A program made the position numbers and the translations under genes. Positions 21,882-33,617 of a stretch of DNA of 64,000 nt are shown piece by piece (position 1 is the first letter of the stretch; every line of letters starts with the position of its first letter). The notes beneath the pieces are model-generated. The model saw nothing but the letters and a program-made list of their open reading frames with translations, did not search any database and had not been told where the DNA came from. The DNA comes from Bufo bufo. Lineage: Eukaryota > Chordata > Amphibia > Anura > Bufonidae. Where the stretch lies: NCBI RefSeq assembly GCF_905171765.1, contig NC_053392.1, forward strand, positions 503,112,556 through 503,176,555. The letters run 5' to 3'.

Positions 21882-22735
21882 ATGGATCCAATTGCTGCTT
21901 TGACAAAGCAACTTCAAGGCCTGTCTTTGGATGTGGTGGGATTGAAGGCGTCGGTCCTCCAGCAACAGCAGCAATTGCAACAGACCGCAAGCCCAGTGGT
22001 TGCTATGGGTAACCAGGTTGCTGCAGAACCCAAGGTTGTTCTTCCTGATAGATTTTCTGGGGGAAGGGACAAATTTGTGACGTTCCGTGAGGCCTGTAAG
22101 TTATATATTACGCTGCGCCCTTACTCCTCTGGTAATGAAGAACAGCGGGTGGGGATTGTTATTTCCCTGCTTCAGGGGGACCCGCAATCCTGGGCGTTCT
22201 CTTTACCCACTGATTCCCAGGCTCTCCGGTCAGTGGATGAATTTTTTGGGGCCTTGGGTCTCATATATGATGACCCTGACCGAGTCGCCCTGGCTGAATC
22301 GAAATTACAGAGACTCCTACATGGAGAGCGGCCAGCAGAGGAGTATCGCTCAGAGTTTCGTAGGTGGGCTACGGATACCCATGGAACGACCCGACTCTCA
22401 GGAGTCAGTTCTGCTCTGGGTTATCCGAAAGGGTTAAGGATGCGCTTGCGCTGTATGAGACTCCCTTTTCCCTTGATGCTGTTATGTCCCTTTCTATCAG
22501 AATAGATAGACGTCTTAGGGACAGATTGAAAGATCCTGATCAATTAGTAACCCCTCCCAAGCAGCAGTTAGTCTGTACGGACCTAGGCGAGCCTATGCAG
22601 CTAGGAGGAACTACTCGTCAGGCCCGTCCTCCTGAGGCTCGCCGTAGGCGTGGGGTTTTTTTTTTCTGTGGGGGGAGGGGTCATTTCATTAATGTCTGTC
22701 CTTCCTTTCTCAAAAACAAAAGACCGTCGGAACTA
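21882..22735 (+). pseudogene. Chromovirus Gag, one frameshift
   Basis: The open frame from ATG 21882 has a glutamine-rich coiled-coil-like stretch (residues ~20-40), then the capsid-like region ([40 protein letters not shown]). Near 22380 a base is lost and the reading continues in the frame of [14 protein letters not shown]. The zinc knuckle near 22655-22700 reads [14 protein letters not shown]: the first cysteine of the usual C-x2-C-x4-H-x4-C has become F. Gag would form the particle and bind RNA. Both faults suggest decay of a once-working gene. Confidence 0.88.
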
Positions 22736-23785
22736 CTAACCCCAGGCTATGTGGAGGATGTCAGCCGGGGGGTATACGTTTCCTCTATACGAACATCTCA
22801 ATTTGTGTTGCCAGCGGTTGTTGTTTTTGGTGTTAAGACAGAGACTATTTCTTTCTTTCTAGACAGTGGAGCAGGAGTAAATTTGATAGATGGCCATTTT
22901 GCCCACACTATGGGTTTGTCTCTCTGTACGCTACAGAGACCTATTCCCATATTCGCTATTGATTCTGCTCCTCTGTCTCAAAGAAACCTCACTCACATTG
23001 TCCATAACTTACACCTTCGGGTAGGGGACCACCATAACGAGTGTCTTTCATGTTACGTTCTGGAGGGCCTTCCCTCTCCTGTGGTATTGGGTCTTCCCTG
23101 GTTGATAGCGCACAATCCAGTGGTGGATTGGCAGGCCAGGGAGATATTGGAGTGGAGTGAGCATTGCAGAGAAAATTGCTTAAATAGCAATTGCTTAGTC
23201 GCCTCCATAGCTACTCTACCTACATTTGTTTCGGACTTTGAGGACGTTTTTTCTGAAAAGGGGTGTCAGAAGTTACCACCTCACCGTCCTTATGATTGCC
23301 TGGTTAACCTGATTCCCGGTGCAAAATTATCCAAGACCAGGTTATATAATCTTTCGGGTCCCGAGAGACAAGCCATGAAAGATTATATCTCCGAGAGTCT
23401 GGCTAAGGGACACATTAGACGCTCTTCATCACCCGTGGCTGCAGGGTTTTTCTTTGTTAAAAGGAAAGTTGGGGGCCTGCGTCCTGGCCTAGATTTCTGC
23501 GAACTAAACCAGATAACCATCCGAGACCCATACCCTCTTCCTCTCATTCCTGACCTGTTTAATCAGATTGCAGGTGCTAGGTGGTTCTCCAAACTTGATC
23601 TTAGGGGGGCCTACAATCTGATTCGTATCAAGGAAGGGGATGAGTGGAAGACAGCTTTTAACACCCCTGAGGGGCATTATGAAAATCTAGTCATGCCTTT
23701 CGGTCTGACCAATGCTCCTGCTGTCTTCCAACATTTCGTTAATGACATTTTTAGTCATCTTATCGGCAGGTTTGTGGTGATATAG
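22736..23785 (+). pseudogene. Chromovirus protease and RT up to a stop in the YLDD box
   Basis: Continuous with the Gag frame. The protease motif is [10 protein letters not shown] near 22855-22885. The RT starts at about 23340 with [34 protein letters not shown] (first catalytic D) and [13 protein letters not shown]. It ends at TAG 23783-23785, exactly where the tyrosine of the catalytic YLDD motif is expected; LDDILIYS follows in the same frame. The usual reading is a single-base change of a tyrosine codon. Some substitutions (PGLDFCELN for a consensus arginine) also hint at decay. Confidence 0.92.
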
Positions 23786-25790
23786 CTAGATGATATTTTA
23801 ATTTATTCGTCTGATCTGAAAACACATGAGGTGCATGTCAGACAGGTACTGCAGGTCCTACGGACGAATAAATTATATGCGAAAATTGAAAAGTGTGTCT
23901 TCGCCGTTCAGGAAATGCAGTTCCTGGGATATCTATTATCTGCTTCAGGTTTCCGTATGGATCCTAGGAAGGTCCAGGCAATTTTAGATTGGGATCTTCC
24001 TGAGAACCTTAAAGCACTGCAACGGTTCTTGGGTTTCGCAAATTTCTATAGAAAGTTCATTAAAAATTATTCGGTGATTGTCAAACCCCTTACTGACATG
24101 ACTAGGAAGGGGACTGATTTTTCTAAATGGTCTGACGCCGCTAAAACTGCATTTTCCTCTCTAAAAGAGAGGTTTACCTCAGCACCTGTACTAATCCAGC
24201 CTGATGTCTCCCAGCCTTTTATTGTTGAAGTAGATGCGTCAGAGGTGGGAGTGGGGGCTGTACTGTCTCAGGATCCGTCTCCTGGCAAATGGCATCCTTG
24301 CGCTTTCTTTTCCAAAAAACGATCTGCAGCGGAGAAGAACTATGATATTGGCAATAGGGAACTATTAGCTATTAAACTAGCGTTTGAAGAATGGCGTCAC
24401 TTTTTAGAGGGGGCAATCCACCCCATCACGGTGATTACGGACCACAAAAACCTTCTGTACCTCGAATCAGCTAAGCGTCTCACCCCTAGACAAGCTAGGT
24501 GGTCGCTATTTTTTACCAGGTTTAACTTTTTCATCACCTATCGTCCTGGGGCAAAAAATACCAAGGCAGATGCATTATCTCGTAGTTTCCCTGGAGGGGG
24601 TAATGTGGGTGATCTGGTACCAATTTTACAAAGAGGAGTGGTTGTCTCCGCTGTACACTCTGTTCTGGAAGGGAAGGTGTTAGAGGCCCAGGGGGACGCC
24701 CCGGTCTCTTGCCCCTCAGAGAAATTGTTTGTACCGTTAAACCTGCGTCTCAAATTATTAAAGGAACATCATAATTCGGCACTTGCTGGGCACCCGGGTA
24801 GTAAAGCAACCTTGGAGCTATTGTCTCGTCGTTTTTGGTGGCCAAGGTTGCGTCAGGATATAATGGATTTTGTGTCTACTTGTTCTACTTGTGCACGCGC
24901 GAAAGTCTCTCATACACGTTCAGCAGGGTCTTTATTGCCACTTGTCATTCCCAATAGGCCATGGACACATCTGTCAATGGATTTCATCACTGACTCACCT
25001 TTGTCTGCGGGTAAAACTGTTATCTTGGTAGTAGTAGACAGGTTTAGCAAAATGGTACACTTCATTGCGTTACCCGCACTACCTAATGCTAAGACTCTTG
25101 CTCAGGTATTCATCAGTGAAATCGTGAAGCTTCACGGGGTCCCTTCCGATGTTTCGGATCGGGGAACCCAGTTTATTTCTACGTTTTGGAAAGCTTTTTG
25201 TTCCCGTTTGGGGGTACACTTGTCCTTTTCCTCAGCTTTCCATCCTCAGTCGAATGGACAGACTGAGCGTACCAACCAAAACCTTGAGACATATCTAAGG
25301 TGTTTTGTGTCTGAAAACCAAGAGGTGTGGTCATCATATTTACCGTTAGCCGAGTTTGCTATAAATAATCGCCGTCAGGAATCCACTGGCAAGTCACCAT
25401 TTCTTGGTGCATATGGTTTTCATCCCCAATTCTGTACTTTCAAAGAGGGGGGGTCTTCTGGGGTTCCCGAAGAGGAACGGTTTTCGTCATCTCTTTCATC
25501 TGTATGGCAGAAGGTGCAAGCTAACTTGAAAAATATGGGAGGTAAATATAAATGCATGGCTGATAAGAAACGGTCGCCAGGTCCGGACCTAGGAGTGAAT
25601 GACTATGTGTGGTTATCTACTAGGAATATTAAGTTAAAGGTTCCCTCTTGGAAACTGGGTCCTAGGTTTATTGGTCCTTACAAGATAGTAGCCATCATTA
25701 ACCCCGTGGCTTTTTGCCTGGAGCTACCTCAAACTTTTAAAATCCATAAGGTCTTCCATAAGTCGTTACTCAAAAAGTATGTTCCACCTC
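23786..25790 (+). pseudogene. Chromovirus RT C-terminus, RNase H and integrase
   Basis: After LDDILIYS, the thumb (FLGFANFYRKFI), RNase H (FIVEVDASEVGVGAVLSQ; NRELLAIKLAFEEWRHFLEG; VITDHKNLLYL) and tether follow in one open frame. The integrase has the HH-CC finger (H...CSTCARAK), the core MDFITDSPLS (D), SDRGTQFISTFW (D) and the FHPQSNGQTERTNQNLETY block (E). In VPSDVSDRG one residue is missing relative to the antisense copy at 41617-44271 (IPSDIVSDRG). The frame runs to the Tc1-like insertion at 25793. It would make and insert element DNA. Confidence 0.93.
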
Positions 25791-25792
25791 TA

Positions 25793-27320
25793 CAGGGAGT
25801 GCAGAATTATTAGGCAAGTTGTATTTTTGAGGATTAATTTTATTATTGAACAACAACCATGTTCTCAATGAACCCAAAAAACTCATTAATATCAAAGCTG
25901 AATATTTTTGGAAGTAGTTTTTAGTTTGTTTTTAGTTTTAGCTATTTTAGGGGGATATCTGTGTGTGCAGGTGACTATTACTGTGCATAATTATTAGGCA
26001 ACTTAACAAAAAACAAATATATACCCATTTCAATTATTTATTTTTACCAGTGAAACCAATATAACATCTCAACATTCACAAATATACATTTCTGACATTC
26101 AAAAACAAAAACAAATCAGTGACCAATATAGCCACCGTTCTTTGCAAGGACACTCAAAAGCCTGCCATCCATGGATTCTGTCAGTGTTTTTATCTGTTCC
26201 CCATCAACATTGCATGCAGCAGCAACCACAGCCTCCCAGACACTGTTCAGAGAGGTGTACTGTTTTCCCTCCTTGTAAATCTCACATTTGATGATGGACC
26301 ACAGGTTCTCAATGGGTTCAGATCAGGTGAACAAGGAGGCCATGTCATTAGATTTTCTTCTTTTATACCCTTTCTTGCCAGCCACGCTGTAGAGTACTTG
26401 GACGCGTGTGATGGAGCATTGTCCTGCATGAAAATCATGTTTTTCTTGAAGGATGCAGACTTCTTCCTGTACCACTGCTTGAAGAAGGTGTCTTCCAGAA
26501 ACTGGCAGTAGGACTGGGAGTTGAGCTTGACTCCATCCTCAACCCGAAAAGGCCCCACAAGCTCATCTTTGATGATACCAGCCCAAACCAGTACTCCACC
26601 TCCACCTTGCTGGCGTCTGAGTCGGACTGGAGCTCTCTGCCCTTTACCAATCCAGCCACGGGCCCATCCATCTGGCCCATCAAGACTCACTCTCATTTCA
26701 TCAGTCCATAAAACCTTAGAAAAATCAGTCTTGAGATATTTCTTGGCCCAGTCTTGACGTTTCAGCTTGTGTGTCTTGTTCAGTGGTGGTCGTCTTTCAG
26801 CCTTTCTTACCTTGGCCATGTCTCTGAGTATTGCACACCTTGTGCTTTTGGGCACTCCAGTGATGTTGCAGCTCTGAAATATGGCCAAACTGGTGGCAAG
26901 TGGCATCTTGGCAGCTGCACGCTTGACTTTTCTCAGTTCATGGGCAGTTATTTTGCGCCTTGGTTTTTCCACACGCTTCTTGCGACCCTGTTGACTATTT
27001 TGAATGAAACGCTTGATCACGCTTCAGAAGCTTTGCAATTTTAAGAGTGCTGCATCCCTCTGCAAGATATCTCACTCTTTTTGACTTTTCTGAGCCTGTC
27101 AAGTCCTTCTTTTGACCCATTTTGCCTAATATTTATGCACACCTAATATAGGGTGTTGATGTCATTAGACCACACCCCTTCTCATTACAGAGATGCACAT
27201 CACCTAATATGCTTAATTGGTAGTAGGCTTTCGAGCCTATACAGCTTGGAGTAAGACAACATGCATAAAGAGGATGATGTGTTCAAAATACTCATTTGCC
27301 TAATAATTCTGCACGCAGTG
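25793..27320 (-). mobile_element. Tc1/mariner-like element, DD37E spacing
   Basis: Flanked by TA (25791-25792 and 27321-27322). The inverted ends share GTGCAGAATTATTAGGCAA. The insertion separates the integrase from the chromodomain of the host chromovirus, and removing it restores the frame across the site. Confidence 0.92.
26116..27120 (-). pseudogene. DD37E Tc1-like transposase, frameshifted
   Basis: Begins at ATG 27118-27120 (MGQKKDLTGSEKSKR), shifts frame near 27005, continues open through 26247-27000 and shifts again near 26300. Catalytic blocks: VLWTDEMRVSL (first D), FMQDNAPSHA (second D), CSPDLNP followed by the shift that hides the IEN glutamate. Restoring that reading only for counting gives 37 residues between the second D and the E. 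The C terminus runs to the stop at 26116-26118. DD37E spacing marks a subgroup distinct from the DD34E and DD35E copies here. Inactive. Confidence 0.88.
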
Positions 27321-27322
27321 TA

Positions 27323-27583
27323 GAACCGTCACCGCTGCCACCCCCTCCTGTTGTTGTGGATGGTAATCTAGAGTTTCAAATATCCAAAATTGTTGATTCT
27401 CGTCGGGTCCGCCGCTCTCTTCAATATCTGGTGCATTGGAGGGGTTACGGTCCCGAGGAAAGAATGTGGGTTCCAGCGTCTGAGGTAAACGCCGACAGGT
27501 TAGTTCGGGCTTTTCATGCCTCTCATCCTGAGAGACCTAGTCCTGAGTGTCCGGAGGCCCCTCGTGGAAAGGGGGGTACTGTC
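27323..27583 (+). pseudogene. Chromovirus integrase chromodomain
   Basis: In frame with the integrase once the Tc1-like element is ignored. EFQISKIVDSRRVRRSLQYL, VHWRGYGPEERMWVP and LVRAFHASHP are the three blocks of a chromodomain. Chromodomains on integrase bind modified histone tails and steer insertion. The aromatic positions (Y/W/W) are kept. The gene ends at the PPT-like GGGGGGTAC just before the LTR. Confidence 0.9.
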
Positions 27584-28231
27584 ACAAGGGTGTCAAGGGC
27601 CACGTCTGACTCTGTTATACCCGGGGTCAGGAAGTCGCAGCGGGTGGCTGCGCGCTCTGTGTCTAAAGATAGTGCTGTTTCTTAATGGTAGCTTTCTGGG
27701 TTTGCCTTGCAATCCTTTTTGGCTCACTCAGGGATCCGTAGCTTCTTCTCCTCAGCTGTTTCTTGTCCAGCAATCCCAACCTCCTTATATTCCCCTCTCC
27801 CACTTCTCTAGTTGCCAGATATAGAGCTTCCTGCCTGGACTTCTATACTGACCCACTGGAGCTGTGTAGCTGTGATTCCTGGTTGCTGTTCCAGAGCGTT
27901 ACCCTCCGGATCCCTGTTGGGCTTTTGTTGTCCACTGTTGTCGCCCACCTGGGATTATATGTTTTGTCTGTATTGTCTGTCCTCTCCTTGGTGTTTTCCT
28001 TTAGTGTTAGTGGTGCGGACTAGTGTTCCCACCGCCCTATTCACTACGTAGGGCTCATCTCAGGGAAAGCCAGGGTTTAGGCACGTGATCGGCGTACGGG
28101 TGAGGAACCCGTCTAGGGACGTCAGGGCAGTCAGGTGCCAGCCTCAAGGTGAGTTAGAGGTCACCACCTTTCCCTCTCCCTTGGACAGGGCCTTCCCATT
28201 TCCCTCCCTTTGCGTGACGCCGGTCATGATA
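27580..28231 (+). repeat. 3' LTR of chromovirus
   Basis: TGTCACAAGGG to GTCATGATA, preceded by a purine-rich tract (GGAAAGGGGGGTAC) that serves as polypurine tract. Almost identical to the 5' LTR. Confidence 0.92.
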
Positions 28232-28345
28232 ACTACATTATATGTACTGAGAGTATTATCACTGTGTAATATGGGATGTTACATAGGACTGCAGGTGACA
28301 TCTATTCTGTTATCTGTATTGCAGTATATTACTGTGTCTCTCAAT
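28232..28345. repeat. 72-bp tandem array, right part
   Basis: Resumes with ACTACATTATATGTACTGAG and contains one more full unit plus a decayed one. Bases 28346-28441 are unassigned. Confidence 0.85.
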
Positions 28346-28441
28346 TTAACATTAAGCTGCCTCCATATCAATTCCAGTTTGAAATTTAGGCCATAAATGA
28401 AAGTGAGTTCTGCATCCCCTTCATCTGTGTACATATAGCTG

Positions 28442-28954
28442 TGTATCTGGTCAGCTAAGACCTGTCCTAGGTTGCTAATATAGCTTGTGTATTTATGCAG
28501 TAGCTGCTAGAAATTATTTACCAGAGAGAGAAGCTGAACAGACATTCACTCCACTAAGAGCTGTGTTTTATGGAAGCAGAGAGGCCAAAATAGGTATTTA
28601 AAACAGTTATATAATGTTCATACTGTTAATATAGTGATTAGAACTGTATACTGAACTGGTTATATCTATGTTTACTTACAGTTCCACCAATTGCAAACTA
28701 CAAAGTTCACAATCCAAATTCAAATTCCATATTGCAATCCAAATTGCATACAACCATACCAGATCATACTCAACAAATCTGCAAATAGTTACTGCTAACT
28801 GCATATTGCAAATTGCAACCAAATTCATTCCATAGAACGGCGCTAGAGGAATTACAGAGTAATAGACAGCCTGGTTAGACTAAAAAGTCAGAGATATCAG
28901 AATTCTTCTAATGCCACGGCGCAAAAGGCACTTCATAGTGCTGCGTCTGCCACA
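28442..28954 (+). repeat. 5' LTR of BEL/Pao, internally deleted
   Basis: TGTATCTGG to CTGCCACA. Lacks two blocks present in the other LTR: about 333 bp (equivalent to 37985-38319) and about 308 bp (equivalent to 38644-38951). A TGG (28956) two bases further on could start the primer-binding site; the tRNA is not identified. Confidence 0.85.
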
Positions 28955-29354
28955 GTGGAACTATTACCCTCAGAGGGTGAAGTGATAGCGCTCCTCAACT
29001 TGCACAGTAAAGAGAGCATTAGAGCAGCGGAGCGCCAGCATATACCGCCACGCAGCAACTGTTCCCTGAGTGAGCAAGCAAAGACACCTCAGTGGAGCTA
29101 CCATAGAGGCCAACTAACGTGTGCATTAGTCAAACTGCAGCCGACTCTTAAAGTGGCAGAACGGCAAAGTCAAAATAGTCAGAGAAAGAGCGCCAACCCT
29201 CCTGCGATCCCTAGAGAGAGAAAGAGATACATAGTGGGAGGCCAAAGTCCAGAGCTAGAGTGCCCACACCGCTACCACAGAGAGACCACGTACTGCAGCC
29301 AGCTAGTTTCCTGCCTCTAGGCTCAAAGCCTGCAGCAGCGTATCCAAGCCAGCG

Positions 29355-29485
29355 CATCGCAATCATCGCAAGTCATCACAGAGCATTGCAAGTCATCACA
29401 GAGCATTGCAAGTCATCACAGAGCATTGCAAGTCATCGCAGAGCATCGCAATTCAGCGCAGAGCATTGCAATTCAGTGCAGAGCA
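29355..29485. repeat. 20-bp minisatellite in BEL/Pao leader
   Basis: About six copies of GCAAGTCATCACAGAGCATT, the later ones diverged, lying between LTR and Gag. A further loose ~50-bp repeat (CATTTAAAGTGAAAGT words) fills 29660-29810. Confidence 0.85.
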
Positions 29486-29810
29486 TTGCATCATCAAGAA
29501 AAGACACGTCTCCTGTAAGACAGACATTTGTTCCTGCTCTTCAGAATAAGGTCAGAGCTTTCCTTATTACTTATCATTGCACATAGTTTTTGTTATAAAG
29601 TGACATTTTCGTGCTCAGGAATAAAAGACAAAAGGACAGTTTGTAATACACGGACACGGTTACATTTAAAGTAAAAGTCATTTATTGCCTGCATTTATCG
29701 CTGTTACATTTAAAGTGAAAGTAAATTATTTCTGCATTTGTCAATATTGCATTTAAAGTGAAAGGCATCTTATTATTCGTATTAATTGTCAGTATTGCAT
29801 TCAAAGTAAA

Positions 29811-31667
29811 ATGTCTGAGCCTAGTATTACCATGCCACTGTTAGAGGATACAAAGATAGATAAAGTAAAAGTTGGAGAGCAAGAGAACCTGTCTGAGTTA
29901 GAAGAATCTAATGCAGCACTAGTCTTGCCTCAAACAAATATAGCCCAAGCAGATGAACTAAGACGTTTATCACGTGCCAGAAAACCGACCTCAAAGATGC
30001 TGGAAAATTTGGAGCAAGAAGCAGCATTAAAAGAAAAGAAGTTCACCTGGATGTATGATAGGTGGAAATCATACATTAAAGACATTCGTAGAAAGCTAAA
30101 ACAAGAAAGTATAAAATGGAACTTGAGTGACATTGTAGAAACGGTGGAAGAATCTGAATCAGAGCTTATGGCAGCATATCTCAACCTGCGATCATCTACG
30201 ACACCTTCCCAGCATATTGTAAGGAACATGGACGCATGTACTGCGGTTACTAAAGATTTAGTAAAGCTCATGAGAGAACTATCATCTGCAGCAAAGTATG
30301 ATGAAGTTAAAGCAAGAAGTAGAATGAACGAGCTCTTATGAGAGACTATGCTAAGTCCTTAGGTGGAACCGCAATCTCAAGTGTGACTTCATTCGCTAGC
30401 AGAAGTGCCACCCACATATCAAAGTCCTCAAATACTTCAGCCAAAAGAAATGAATTAGCTTAACAACTTGCTGTCAAGAGATCAGAAATTTAAATGGAAG
30501 CTGCCATCGAGGCGCAACACCAACTGATGGCTGAAAAGGAAGCTGAAATGGAAGCACAGCGCCAACAGATGGAAGCTGAAATAGAAGAACAGCGCCAACA
30601 GATAAAAAGTCTGGAAAGGCAGAAAGAAGTTAAGATCATAGAAGCCAGACTCAGAGTACACAAAGAGGATATGAATCAGAGTAGTCATAGGTTCAAATCT
30701 GTACTAAGTGAAGAGGCAGACTCCTACTTTCCTTTACACACCCAGGAGGATGGAAGGGAATCCCCAGCATGTAGTGAAGAAATAAGTTATTATCCTTCAA
30801 TCTCTGCTCAGAAAAAAAAGAGAGGCCTAGTCCAGTGTCAAGAAAAGTTAATTTCTACCTTCAGAGATATGTTGGTGGAGAAGCCAAGGAAGTTCTTGAA
30901 GGTAACTTCTATAGAAAAGACGAAGAAGCCTACAAGCAAGCTTGGGAAAAATTGAATGCAAGATATGGTCATCCTTTCTTAGTACAAAGAGCTTTTAGAG
31001 AGAAACTGAACAACTGGCCTAAAATAGGTCCTAAAGAACACTTCAGACTCCAAAAGTATGGTGATTTCCTGCAAGCATGCAGCAATGCCATCCCACATGT
31101 TCAAGGACTGGAAATACTGAACGACTATCTAGAAAACCACAGGATGCTAACCAAGCTACCTGAAGAAGTGGCTTCTATATGGAATCGCTATGTGACTGAA
31201 CAGTTAGATCTAGGCAACAACTTCCCAAGTTTTAAAGAGTTCTCTGCATTCGTCAATAAGGAAGCACGGATAACATGTAATCCAGTAACATCATCTTACG
31301 TCTTAAAATCCTTGGAAGAAAGGCCTGCAAGAGAGATAAGACGCGCAAGAGCAACTAGCTCTGCAACCAACACAGCAGCTAAAGGTCCAGATATCTACGA
31401 GAGCAAGTTCAAAGTCACTACTGGGATCAGTAGAGAGACAGAACCGACAAATCTTCAGACTACCTTCAAGTGTATGTTCTGTGGAGAGGACCACTCCATA
31501 CACAAGTGCCAACAATTGAAAGAGAAGTCCCCAGAAGAAAAGAAGAAATTTTACTTGATAACCAACTGTGTTTTGGATGTCTAAGAAAAGGCAATGTTAC
31601 TAAGGAGTGTAAGAAAAAGGCCACATGCAGCGTTTGTAAAGGACGCCATCCTACACCACTGCATTAA
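29811..31667 (+). pseudogene. BEL/Pao Gag
   Basis: Starts at ATG 29811. The first open part (to 30341) is helical (RRLSRARKPTSKMLENLEQE; FTWMYDRWKSYIKDIRRKL). A stop-rich gap follows, then a Q/E-rich coiled coil (30494-30700). The conserved BEL Gag block (YVGGEAKEVLEGNFYRKDE, WEKLNARYGHPFLVQ) lies in the frame of 30835-31584. Zinc knuckles follow: CMFCGEDHSIHKC, then CFGCLRKGN...C and CSVCKGRHPTPLH after a frameshift near 31545. It would form the particle. At least three frame breaks. Confidence 0.88.
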
Positions 31668-31739
31668 GAACGTCCAAAGAAGGATAAATCCTCAATACCT
31701 AAAGATACTGAGGAAGAAAATAAAGTATTGGTATTCTCT

Positions 31740-32123
31740 TGCAGAGTGAGGTAAGGAGAAAGCAATGGCACATCAATGGTTGTACCAGTGTGCATTTTAA
31801 ATCCTAAAAGGAGGAACAAGAAGGTATACGCCTATGCGCTACTGGATGCCCAGAGTGACGTCACCTTCATTGATCAAAAAATCTGCAAGAAATTAAAAGT
31901 GGCTACAGAACCAGTGAAGCTCAAACTCACCACAATGACGGGGAGAGACACAGTAGTGAACAGTCAAAGGGTCAAAGGACTGAGAGTTAGAGGACTTCAT
32001 TCAAACTTCTCATTAGAACTGCCTCCAGCTTATACAAAAGACGATATACCTCTAGATCGAGATTGCATACCTACCTGTGAAACAGCCAATAAATGGGAGC
32101 ACCTATCTGTCATATCTCATTAA
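31740..32123 (+). pseudogene. BEL/Pao aspartic protease
   Basis: YAYALLDAQSDVTFID is the active-site region; BEL proteases use D-T/A-Q-S in place of D-S/T-G. TMTGRDTVV and VRGLHSNF follow. The frame is open from 31776 to 32123, then breaks. Would mature the polyprotein. Confidence 0.8.
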
Positions 32124-33617
32124 ATGTCTGCTGAAGGAGTTTGGTGTTGGATTGTTGATAGGCTATGATTGTCCCAAAGCCTTGGTACCACGAAAGGTTA
32201 TAACAGGAGGAAAGGGTTAACCCTACGCTGTACAAACTGATTTAGGATGGGGTGTTGTTGGAGGAAAACAGCAGATCGCTAACTCAAGACAGGTGACAGG
32301 ATTATGTCATCGAATATCTGTCCAAGCGTTACCAACTCTAAGTCCAGCAAAAGTAATCAAGATCCTTGAATCTGACTTTGCAGACATAAGTTCTAAAGAA
32401 AAGAGTGTATCCCAAGAAGACATAAAGTTCGTACACGCTCTAGAAGAAAGTATTCAGCAGAATTAACAAGGTCATCTTGAAATGCCTTTACCCTTTAGAG
32501 AACGACCTCGTTTCCAAAAAACAGAAATCTTGCCATAGCAAGATCGAAATGTTTGAAGAAAAGGATGGGAAGAGATCCCAAACTAAAGAATGATTATTTG
32601 AAATTCATGGAAGGCATCCTCAAAGAAGGACATGCAGAGAAAGTTAATCAACCTAAATAAGGAGAAGTGTGGTACATCCCACATCAAGGTGTCTACCACT
32701 CAAAGAAACCAGATAAGATTAGAGTAGTATTTGATTGCTCAGCAAAGTACGATGTTGTTGCATTGAACGATCATCTACTAAAAGGACCAGATCTTACAAA
32801 CACTCTGCCTGGAGTACTCTGTAGATTCAGAAAGTATCCCGTAGCGGTCATGTGTGACGTTGAAAAGATGTTCCACCAGTTTCATGTGAAGAATGAAGAT
32901 AGAGACTTCCTGAGGTTTCTATGGTGGGAGGACGGAGATACAGAAACAGAGCCAGCAGAATACAGAATGAAAGTACACTTGTTTGGAGCAGCATCATCTC
33001 CAGGTTAAGCCAATTATGGTATGAAGTACCTGGCCAATCAGAATGTAAAGGATTGGCCATCAGCAGCACATTTTCTGAAGAAAAACTTTTATGTAGATGA
33101 TGGTCATATAAGTCTAGAGTCCACAGAATCTGCAATCAAACTAGTGAAAGAAAGCCAAGAGTTATACGCAAGAGGAAACCTGCGCCTTCACAAATTCAGC
33201 TCAAACAACAGAGAGGTACTGGAATCCATCAGTGACTCTGAACGTGCATCAACAATGAAGAATGTAGATCTCAATTATGATCATCTTCCAGTTCAAAACA
33301 TACTTGGATTTGGATATAATGTAGAGAATGACAAGTTCTTCTTTGAAGTATCTATTGAAGAGAAAGTTGCAACTAGACGTACCATTCTTTCCGCAGTGGC
33401 TTCTATATATGATCCATTGGGATTCTTGACCCCAGTGATCCTCAGAGCAAGAGGAATACTACAAGAATTATTCAGACAGAAGTTGGGATGGGATGAGCCC
33501 ATACCTGAAAATTTGAGGCCAAGGTGGGAGAGTTGGATAAGAGACTTGCAAAAGTTAAGAGAAGTTTGGATACCCAGATGTTTTGTACCTCATGATTTCG
33601 GAAAGTACAAAAAATAG
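32124..33617 (+). pseudogene. BEL/Pao reverse transcriptase
   Basis: Bases 32124-32660 are full of stops but still show the spacer. From 32667: [49 protein letters not shown] (first D) and FGAASSPG, then TAA at 33006-33008 in the place of the residue before ANYG. The next part (33021-33617) has KKNFYVDDGHISL, the catalytic YVDD, and IYDPLGFLTPVILRARGIL. The core residues survive, but stops block translation. Confidence 0.9.

Larger units (their letters stand above)
21145..28231 (+). mobile_element. Gypsy chromovirus with both LTRs, split by a Tc1-like element
   Basis: Two 652-bp LTRs bound Gag, protease, RT, RNase H, integrase and a chromodomain, in the Ty3/Gypsy order. The flanking five bases ACTAC (21140-21144 and 28232-28236) are a target duplication inside the 72-bp array. 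A 1528-bp Tc1-like element sits at 25793-27320. The internal region has two clear coding faults besides the insertion. It is otherwise full length. Confidence 0.95.

Noticed and set aside
29355..29485. Regular short repeats resembling a CRISPR array
   Set aside because: Units are contiguous with no unique spacers, and the setting is a vertebrate retrotransposon leader.
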